Source of the DNA: Aegilops tauschii subsp. strangulata
Taxonomy: Eukaryota; Streptophyta; Magnoliopsida; Poales; Poaceae
Length of the DNA: 64,000 bases
Direction of reading: 5' to 3'
NCBI RefSeq assembly: GCF_002575655.3
Contig: NC_053040.3
Span: 354,824,267 to 354,888,266 of the forward strand
The notes beneath the pieces were generated by a model, which did not search any database, was not told the origin of the DNA, and saw nothing but the letters and a program-made list of their open reading frames with translations. The position numbers and the translations under genes are program-made. Below are positions 57,301 through 64,000 of the stretch, piece by piece (within the stretch, counting starts at the first letter, position 1; each line of letters begins with the position of its first letter).

Positions 57301-58240
57301 GGTGGGGCTGCGACGCGTTGATCTTACGAGGCCGGGCATGACCCAGAAAAGTGTGTCCGGCCAATTGGGATCGAGCGTGTTGGGTTATGTGGTGCACCCC
57401 TGCAGGGAAGTTTATCTATTCGAATAGCCGTGTCCCTCGGTAAAAGGACGACCCGGAGTTGTACCTTGAGCTTATGACAACTAGAACTGGATACTGAATA
57501 AAATACACCCTTCCAAGTGCCAGATACAACCCGGTGATCGCTCTCTAACAGGGCGACGAGGAGGGGATTGCCGGGTAGGATTATGCTATGCGATGCTACT
57601 TGGAGGACTTCAATCTACTCTCTTCTACATGCTGCAAGATGGAGATGTCCAGAAGCGTAGTCTTCGACAGGACTAGCTATCCCCCTCTTATTCCGGCATT
57701 CTGCAGTTCAGTCCACTGATATGCCTCTTTACACATATACCCATGCATATGTAGTGTAGCTCCTTGCTTGCGAGTACTTTGGATGAGTACTCACGGTTGC
57801 TTTTCTCCCTCTTTTCCCCTTTCTATACCGGATTGTCGCAACCAGATGTCGGAGTTCAGGAGCCAGACGCCACCGTCGACGACGACACCTACGGCACTGG
57901 AGGTGCCTACTACTACGTGCAGGCCGCTGACGACGACCAGGAGTAGTTAGGAGGTCCCAGGCAGGAGGCCTTGCCTCTTCGATCGTTGCTACTTTTGTGC
58001 TAGCCTTCTTAAGGCAAAACTTGTTTAACTTATGTCTGTACTCAGATATTGTTGCTTCCGCTGACTCGTCTGTGATCGAGCACTTGTATTCGAGCCCTCG
58101 AGGCCCCTGGCTTGTATTATGATGCTTGTATGACTTATTATGTTTTAGAGTTGTGTTGTGATATCTTCCCGTGAGTCCCTGATCTTGGTCGTACACATTT
58201 GCGTGCATGATTAGTGTACGGTCAAATCGGGGGCGTCACA
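54322..58240 (+). repeat. 5' LTR of the chromovirus (3919 bp)
   Basis: It starts TGTAACACTCTGAG and ends GGGGGCGTCACA, two bases or so before the primer site. It is GC-rich from about 54660 to 55900 (composition shadows such as 54675-55253), has AT-rich shoulders, and contains the acidic coding-like exons described separately. TATA-like TATATATTTATATATTATAT is near 56839. Confidence 0.85.
56510..57946 (+). CDS. LTR-embedded spliced acidic reading frame (last two exons, 58 codons plus stop phase)
   Basis: Segment 56510-56584 follows a pyrimidine-rich acceptor (TCTCTCCGGTAG) and reads Y-E-T-D-T-A-A-A-Q-F-D-Y-G-V-D-D-P-S-Y-L-P-E-Q-P. It ends at a GC-type donor (CCAG|GCAAGC). Segment 57846-57946 follows CGCAACCAG and continues in phase as V-G-V-Q-E-P-D-A-T-V-D-D-D-T-Y-G-T-G-G to a TAG at 57944-57946. 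Both parts are strongly acidic and tyrosine-rich and share the D-Y-G/T-Y-G and D-D motifs, so the splice joins like with like. Earlier exons and a start are not identified. It may be a captured host gene tail that now supplies the retrotransposon's leader and terminator region. Function unknown. Confidence 0.45.
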
Positions 58241-58243
58241 AGT

Positions 58244-58256
58244 TGGTATCAGAGCC
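58244..58256 (+). other. Primer binding site, initiator tRNA-Met type
   Basis: TGGTATCAGAGCC, three bases after the LTR end, is the usual complement of plant initiator tRNA-Met. Confidence 0.92.
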
Positions 58257-58575
58257 GACCGCCTGTAGGAACCCCCCCTTCCACACTCCTTGGCCGAAGT
58301 CGAGTCTAGTCATTGCAAAGCTTTTACTAACATGGCTGTGCGGCTTACGGGCCCACGTCGCCATTGGGTGGTACTAGGATCTTTTACTCCTCGACCTTTA
58401 CTCTGGGACTCTGAAATCTCTTCTACTCGGGTTAAACGAATTTACTAACTCTAACACTAGGATCCCGTGACCGCGTTCACCCCAAAGATGGATAAGCCTT
58501 AGTTGTTTCTTAGAATAGTATTTTGACCAATTCACACACTGTCATTTGACTCCTTTGAAACGTCTTTGCTTTCAG

Positions 58576-59334
58576 ATGGAACCCACGAGGCAGGTTGTTC
58601 GCCACACGATGGCCACTGGTGCCTCGGGATCACCTGCGGTGCTAGCTGAGATGATGACCTATCTGGGTTATCGCCGGCACCCTGAGTTCACCGTCTACGA
58701 GGAGTTCCAGGACTTTAACCAGGAGCAGTACCGTGCCATCGTCCACCTCTACTCTCGGGAGTACGACTCCACTACTGTGCTGCACACCGCACATGGTGTT
58801 GGTGTGACCATCGATATGGCTGTCCACGATGCAGCCTATGCTGCTCTGACACGTCTTCGTGGAGAGTATCGGGAGTTGGACACCTCCCCTTTCAGGCACA
58901 TTGCTATCGCCTCTGATGTTGGTGCGGAGGGATACTATACTTCTGCCTACTCCACTGTCACCCGGGAGCCCTTCTACCATCAGCACCTGGTTCTGCATGC
59001 TGATGGGCTGGATCGAGCTAACCGAGCTCTTCGCCACGAGATGTACACCACCCGTCAGCACCTTTACCGTGCTCTGACGCTGCTGCACCCCTTTGTCCGG
59101 TCTGGACAGGTACCGCGTTCTGCGATCTACCCAGCCAGGACCGTGATGCCCCACGGTGTTGGTTGGCCAGAGGTGGGAGGCTACTCTCCCGCACTTGGAC
59201 CTTTTCTGCCACCTGAGCACCGGGCTCTACACTTGAGTATCCGCGGCCCCCAGTCTGCTGACGTGGAGAGCTATCCGTTGCCTCACTACCAGCTGTCGGG
59301 CTACGATTACCTCCACAGTACCTCTTGGGACTGA
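58576..59334 (+). CDS. Extra ORF between primer site and gag, possible dsRNA-binding-like fold (252 aa)
   Basis: The first ATG is 58576 (METPRQ-like start: MEPTRQVVRHTM), directly after a TTTCAG that could be a splice acceptor; the frame is open ten codons further upstream. Residues about 35-95 read P-E-F-T-V-Y-E-E-F, Y-R-A-I-V-H-L-Y, G-V-G-V and A-V-H-D-A-A-Y-A-A-L-T-R-L. This matches the spacing of a double-stranded RNA-binding domain (P-x-Y, beta strands, G-x-G, then A-x-x-x-A-A-x-x-A-L-x-x-L helix), but the usual K-K-x-A-K lysines are absent. The rest is His/Tyr/Arg-rich with no known motif. It has no resemblance to gag. It ends TGA, 238 bases before the gag ATG. The domain idea is an inference from pattern, not a database match. 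Confidence 0.65.
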   Translation: MEPTRQVVRHTMATGASGSPAVLAEMMTYLGYRRHPEFTVYEEFQDFNQEQYRAIVHLYSREYDSTTVLHTAHGVGVTIDMAVHDAAYAALTRLRGEYRELDTSPFRHIAIASDVGAEGYYTSAYSTVTREPFYHQHLVLHADGLDRANRALRHEMYTTRQHLYRALTLLHPFVRSGQVPRSAIYPARTVMPHGVGWPEVGGYSPALGPFLPPEHRALHLSIRGPQSADVESYPLPHYQLSGYDYLHSTSWD

Positions 59335-59572
59335 TGTAGGCTTGATGGTAGTATTAGTTTCAGTCGTCGCGAGCCTGTGTGCCGCCTATGATGTTTTAGT
59401 CCATGTACTGAACTCTATGTACTGAACTCTATGCATGACCCCTTTTGTAAGTTATGCCGACTACTATGCAGTAGCTATCGTGCTCCTTTCAATTATGCAT
59501 GTTTCATCATGAATGATTCTTGTCATTGCAAATTTTCTCAATGCTGAACTACCCCTGTTATATATTAGCAGG

Positions 59573-62500
59573 ATGGTTAGACCAGGTGGTCGTGGTCGCG
59601 GTGGCGATGCCCCACCACCACCTGAGTACATGGCTGGTATGATCCAACAGTTCGAACTGAACCGCCAATTCATGGAAAATATGATGGCTCAGTTTCCTCG
59701 CCCCAATATGAACCAGCAGCCAGCCCAAGTAACTCTTCAAGATTTCATACGCCTCAACCCAACCATCTACCGCAGCTCAACTCAGCCTCTGGATGCTGAT
59801 GACTGGCTCCGTGACATCACCTATGAGATGGAGTCTGCTGATGTAGCCCCTGCCAGCTATGTCAATTTTGCTTCCTTCTTCTTGAAGGGACCCGCAGCTC
59901 AATGGTGGGACAGCCACAGGCGTACTCTGCCAGCTGGAACAATCATCACCTGGCCAGACTTCCAAGCTGCTTTCCGTGCCCGCTTCATTCCTCAGGGAGT
60001 CATGGACCGGAAGAAGCGTGAGTTCCGCAACCTCACCCAAGGCAACAAAACTGTTGAAGCTTATCAGCGGGAGTTTCTGGACTTGTCCCGCTATGCTGAA
60101 GAAGACATTGCAACTGATGCACGCAGACAGGAGAAGTTCCGTGATGGCCTTCAAGCTGACATCAAGCTCGCACTTCTAGTGCATGACTTTGCTGATTTCG
60201 CCACCTTGGTGAATAAGGCCATCAATGTCGAGACTGGTCTGCAAGAATACCAGAGCTCTCAGAGGCGCAACCGTGACACGGGCTCATCTTCAGGCTCGCC
60301 CTCCCAGAAGCGTAAGATATGGATCCCAAACAGCATGTATCGTCCAAATGCACCTGCTCCCAGGAAATCTTATGCTGCACCGCGTCTGCCTCCTCCACCA
60401 TCTAAGCAGTCAAAGCTACCAGCTCCCCCACCTGGGGCTCCTGTTCCCACTCCCGATAATGGTCTGTGCTTCAAGTGTGGTCAACCGGGTCACTTTGCCA
60501 GGAACTGCTATCAGAACCAGAATCAACTGGCCCTTCCAGCAGCTGGCCGTGGTAACAACCAGCCCCGCAACAACAATGCTAAGTCTCATGGTCGCGCTCA
60601 TGCCAACCACGTTGATCTCAGCGAAGCTCAAGACCAGCCTGCTACTGTGATGGGTACACTCCTCGTAAATTCAGTACCAGCATCCGTTTTATTTGATACA
60701 GGAGCATCCCATTCATTCATATCAGCAGAATTTGCATTCCTGCATGGCATTCATTACGAAGAGATAAACACTCTGCTAGTGGTACACACCCCTGCGGGCC
60801 AATGTCAAACCTCTATGGTTAGTCGCGATGTTACTGTTGAAATTGAAGGACTGGAATTTCTTGTCTCTCCCATCGTACTGAAGTCCTGTAGCATTGATCT
60901 CATTCTGGGAATGAATTGGTTAAAAGCGCATACTGCTTCAATCGTTTGCACCACTAAGACCGTCCATCTGCTACACCCTTCAGATGAGATAGTTACTTAC
61001 CAAGCCCATCTGGTGCAAAATGCCGAGGCAAGGCTCTATGCATTGAATGCATTGAACGCTGCACCACTCGAGGGCATTGAAAACATTCCCGTCGTGCGTG
61101 AATTCCTCGACGTCTTCCCTGAAGAACTTCCAGGGATTCCCCCTGCTAGAGCTGTCGAATTCATCATCGACTTGAAACCAGGCACCACTCCTATAGCCAA
61201 GCGACCCTACAAGATGCCGCCACATGAACTCCTTGAGCTTAAGGAGGAAATCGACAAGTCTCTTCGCAAAGGATTCATTCGCCCAAGTTGCTCTCCTTGG
61301 GGAGCACCTTCTCTCTTTGTCAAGAAGAAGGATGGGACAAACCGATTAGTTCAAGACTACCGTCCTATAAACCAAGCTACCATTCAGAATAAATACCCCC
61401 TTCCTCGGATCAATGATCTGTATGATCAACTGGCGGGTTCGTCAGTGTTCTCTAAGCTCGACTTGAGGTTGGGCTACCACCAGATCCGTGTTCGCGAAGA
61501 GGATATCCCAAAGACCGCCTTCGTGACTCGCTATGGTTCATACGAGTACACCGTCATGTCTTTCGGTTTAACCAATGCTCCAGCCACCTTCTCTCGTCTG
61601 ATGAACTACATATTCATGGATTACCTCGACAAGTTCGTCGTGGTTTATCTGGATGATATCCTGATATTTTCCAAGAACGAAGAAGAACATGCTGAACATC
61701 TTCGACTTGTGCTGGAAAAACTACGAGAACATCAACTATATGCCAAGTTCTCTAAATGTGAATTCTGGCTACCGGAAGTAACCTATCTGGGGCATGTCAT
61801 CTCTAAGGATGGTATTGTCGTCAACCCCGAGCGAGTTCAGGCTATTCTTGATTGGACTCCTCCCAAGAACGTTAAGCAAGTCAGAAGTTTTCTCGGTCTC
61901 GCCAGCTATTGCCGTCGATTCGTCGAGAACTTCTCTAAGATCGCCAGGCCTCTGACTAACCTGTTGCATAAGGGTGTCAAGTTCCAATGGACAGACAAAT
62001 GTCAGGAAAGTTTCCAGGCACTCAAAGACAAGTTGACTTCTGCCCCAGTTCTAGCTCCACCTGATACTAAGAAGGACTTCGTCATCTACTGCGACGCTTC
62101 CCGACAAGGATTAGGCTGTGTCCTAATGCAAGACCGCAGAGTGATTGCTTATGCCTCTCGACAATTGCGCCCTCACGAAGAGAACTACCCAGTTCATGAC
62201 CTCGAACTTGCTGCTGTCATTCATGCGCTGAAGCAGTGGCGACATTACCTTCTCGGTAATCGTTGCGAGATCTTCACTGACCACCAAAGTCTGAAGTATC
62301 TGTTTACTCAGCCAGATCTGAACCTCCGTCAGCAGAGATGGATGGAGCTTGTTGCAGACTTTGACTTGGGTATCTCCTATACGCCAGGCAAGGCTAATGT
62401 AATGGCTGATGCCTTGAGCCGCAAGTCTTACTGCAACCACCTCCAGGTTCATAAAGTTCAGCCCTCACTTGTTGAAGAATTCAGGAAACTGAACCTCCAT

Positions 62501-64000
62501 ATTGTTCCTCCGGGTGCACTCGCTCCCCCTCCTAAGGAATTTGGCAAGGTGAACCTCCACGTTGTTACCCAGGGTTCCCTCAATACCCTAGTTGCTAAAC
62601 CAGATCTCGAGGACAGCATCAAAAGGCTACAGAAGTATGACTCTGAAGCCTACAAGATTAAGCGCTACCTCGCAGGAGGAAAGCCCTCATTCTTCACCAT
62701 TTCTGAAGAGGGCACCCTATACTTCAAGGGCCGCCTAGTGGTGCCATGTACAGAGAAAAACCTGGATATGACACAGGAAGTTATGAAAGAAGCTCATGAT
62801 ACGCCTCTGTGTATCCATCCTGGTAGTACAAAGATGTACCAAGATATCCGACAGAGATTCTGGTGGACTAATATGAAGCAAGACATTGCTCGTTATGTTG
62901 CTGAGTGTGACGTTTGCCGTCGTATCAAAGCAGAACATCAAAGGCCTGCTGGAACTCTGCAACCTATCTCTATTCCTGAATGGAAATGGGACCATGTTGA
63001 GATGGACTTCGTCACTGGATTCCCCAAATCGCAGAAAGGTAATGATGCTATTCTTGTCGTCATTGACCGACTTTCGAAAGTTGCACATTTTCTGGCAGTC
63101 AAAGAAACGATCACTGCTAGCCAGTTGGCAACGCTCTATATGTCCAGGATTGTTTCACTCCACGGTATTCCATTGGTTATCAGTTCAGACCGTGGTAGCT
63201 TATTCACTTCAAGATTCTGGGCAAGTTTCCAAGAAGCAATGGGAACTCATTTGTCATTCAGTACTGCGTTTCATCCTCAATCGCAAGGACAAGTTGAACG
63301 CGTCAATCAAGTTCTCGAAGACATGCTTCGAGCTTGCGTTATTTCCTTCGGCAAGAAATGGGAGGAATCTCTCCCGTATGCTGAGTTCTCTTATAATAAT
63401 AGCTATCAAGCTAGTCTGAAGATGGCCCCCTTCGAAGTGTTATATGGACGAAAGTGCCGAACCCCCCTGAACTGGTCAGAAACTGGGGAACGTCCACTCT
63501 TCGGTCCGGATATTATCCAAGATGCCGAAGAACAAGTCCGCATTATTCGCGAGAATCTCAAGACTGCTCAGTCACGTCAGAAGAGTCAGTATGACCGTCA
63601 TCATAAAGACATGGTCTATCAACCTGGTGAAAAGGCTTATCTTCGAGTCACACCTATGAAGGGTGCTCACCGCTTCGGGATCAAGGGCAAACTAGCTCCT
63701 CGCTATATTGGCCCATTCACTATTCTCGAAAGGCGTGGAAAAGTGGCATACCAACTGGAACTACCGCCGAACCTTTCTCAGGTTCACGATGTGTTCCATG
63801 TGTCACAGCTCCGCCGTTGCTTCAAGGATCCAATCCGAGCTGTGGATCACGAAGTGCTCGAATTGCAGCAAGACCTCTCCTATAAGGAGCATCCGGTCCG
63901 CATTCTCGACCAAGCTGAACGCCGCACACGTCAGAAGGCGATCAAGTTTCTCAAAGTCCAGTGGTCGCACCATTCTGAAGATGAGGCCACTTGGGAACGA
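59573..64000 (+). CDS. gag-pol polyprotein of the chromovirus, intact to the window edge (1476 codons seen)
   Basis: One frame runs from ATG 59573 to base 64000 with no stop seen. Domains in order: Gag capsid region (residues about 70-230, [10 protein letters not shown] near 108), zinc knuckle [14 protein letters not shown] (about 299-312), retropepsin with FDTGAS (about 374) and LILGMNWL, and RT (about 520-740) with the catalytic YLDD at about 692. RNase H follows with CDAS at about 840, ELAAVIHAL and TDHQSL. Integrase has the zinc finger ending CDVCRRIK (about 1120), DDE residues in MDFVTGF, SSDRG and GQVERVN (about 1144, 1205, 1241), and then a chromodomain start ([15 protein letters not shown]) at the edge. 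All catalytic residues I can check are present, so this copy may be competent. The stop codon, 3' end and 3' LTR are outside. Confidence 0.95.
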   Translation, partial: MVRPGGRGRGGDAPPPPEYMAGMIQQFELNRQFMENMMAQFPRPNMNQQPAQVTLQDFIRLNPTIYRSSTQPLDADDWLRDITYEMESADVAPASYVNFASFFLKGPAAQWWDSHRRTLPAGTIITWPDFQAAFRARFIPQGVMDRKKREFRNLTQGNKTVEAYQREFLDLSRYAEEDIATDARRQEKFRDGLQADIKLALLVHDFADFATLVNKAINVETGLQEYQSSQRRNRDTGSSSGSPSQKRKIWIPNSMYRPNAPAPRKSYAAPRLPPPPSKQSKLPAPPPGAPVPTPDNGLCFKCGQPGHFARNCYQNQNQLALPAAGRGNNQPRNNNAKSHGRAHANHVDLSEAQDQPATVMGTLLVNSVPASVLFDTGASHSFISAEFAFLHGIHYEEINTLLVVHTPAGQCQTSMVSRDVTVEIEGLEFLVSPIVLKSCSIDLILGMNWLKAHTASIVCTTKTVHLLHPSDEIVTYQAHLVQNAEARLYALNALNAAPLEGIENIPVVREFLDVFPEELPGIPPARAVEFIIDLKPGTTPIAKRPYKMPPHELLELKEEIDKSLRKGFIRPSCSPWGAPSLFVKKKDGTNRLVQDYRPINQATIQNKYPLPRINDLYDQLAGSSVFSKLDLRLGYHQIRVREEDIPKTAFVTRYGSYEYTVMSFGLTNAPATFSRLMNYIFMDYLDKFVVVYLDDILIFSKNEEEHAEHLRLVLEKLREHQLYAKFSKCEFWLPEVTYLGHVISKDGIVVNPERVQAILDWTPPKNVKQVRSFLGLASYCRRFVENFSKIARPLTNLLHKGVKFQWTDKCQESFQALKDKLTSAPVLAPPDTKKDFVIYCDASRQGLGCVLMQDRRVIAYASRQLRPHEENYPVHDLELAAVIHALKQWRHYLLGNRCEIFTDHQSLKYLFTQPDLNLRQQRWMELVADFDLGISYTPGKANVMADALSRKSYCNHLQVHKVQPSLVEEFRKLNLHIVPPGALAPPPKEFGKVNLHVVTQGSLNTLVAKPDLEDSIKRLQKYDSEAYKIKRYLAGGKPSFFTISEEGTLYFKGRLVVPCTEKNLDMTQEVMKEAHDTPLCIHPGSTKMYQDIRQRFWWTNMKQDIARYVAECDVCRRIKAEHQRPAGTLQPISIPEWKWDHVEMDFVTGFPKSQKGNDAILVVIDRLSKVAHFLAVKETITASQLATLYMSRIVSLHGIPLVISSDRGSLFTSRFWASFQEAMGTHLSFSTAFHPQSQGQVERVNQVLEDMLRACVISFGKKWEESLPYAEFSYNNSYQASLKMAPFEVLYGRKCRTPLNWSETGERPLFGPDIIQDAEEQVRIIRENLKTAQSRQKSQYDRHHKDMVYQPGEKAYLRVTPMKGAHRFGIKGKLAPRYIGPFTILERRGKVAYQLELPPNLSQVHDVFHVSQLRRCFKDPIRAVDHEVLELQQDLSYKEHPVRILDQAERRTRQKAIKFLKVQWSHHSEDEATWER

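Larger units (their letters stand above)
54322..64000 (+). mobile_element. Chromovirus (Ty3-gypsy) with long LTR, continuing beyond the window
   Basis: Order seen: 5' LTR 54322-58240, initiator tRNA-Met primer site, an extra ORF (58576-59334), and gag-pol from 59573 open to the last base. The chromodomain at the C-terminus, the RT motif [10 protein letters not shown] and the Met primer site point to the Tekay/Del-type chromoviruses. The LTR of about 3.9 kb is long, as in that group. The 3' LTR lies outside, so age cannot be measured, but the uninterrupted frame argues for a young copy. Family name not assigned. Confidence 0.92.

Noticed and set aside
58642..59220. 192-codon minus-strand frame opposite the accessory ORF
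   Set aside because: No domain, and the plus strand frame is longer and lies in sense with gag-pol.

Overview
The window is nuclear DNA of a Triticeae grass, most likely wheat (Triticum or Aegilops). Two things support this. The only clearly intact single-copy host gene, on the minus strand at 27540-28431, is the acidic three-K-segment dehydrin recognised as wheat Cor410 (barley Dhn8 class), which is known from homoeologous group 6. Almost everything else is a nested mosaic of grass LTR retrotransposons, Helitrons and MITEs. Family names are from memory and are hedged.

Left part (1-20700): the 3' half of a Ty1-copia element with its 3' LTR (1-3435) abuts fragments of other LTRs. A minus-strand non-autonomous gypsy-like element (LTR 5546-7126, gag-protease remnant near 17391-18335) is split by a complete plus-strand relative. 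That insert is 7645-15178, has two LTRs of about 1.69 kb, a tRNA-Asp-type primer site and a perfect 5-bp target duplication. It carries one open reading frame with no recognisable retroviral domain. Then come a small MITE, AT-rich repeats, a long hairpin and a higher-order tandem repeat.

Middle (20706-31500): a complete 5.8-kb Helitron carries two spliced gene models, one with internal protein repeats and one Ulp1-like protease-like gene of seven in-phase exons. It is followed by a Stowaway MITE and Cor410, whose upstream region holds a TATA box, four CRT/DRE cores and two ABRE cores, as expected for cold and drought control by CBF/DREB and ABA.

Right part (31500-64000): decayed gypsy LTR/gag sequence is interrupted by an Athila-like pol whose integrase is fused to its own LTR by a deletion. 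Next are a GRF zinc-finger pseudogene and an internally deleted CACTA TNP2 transposase, then an accessory zone (43.4-51.5 kb) of locally duplicated modules, MITEs, two Helitron 3' termini in opposite orientation, and a pseudogene with 31-residue repeats. The last 9.7 kb is the 5' LTR and an uninterrupted gag-pol of a chromovirus running off the window. It also has an extra ORF between primer site and gag, and a spliced acidic reading frame inside the LTR.

No single novel defence or metabolic system was seen. The most unusual material is the accessory coding capacity of the retrotransposons and the Helitron cargo.
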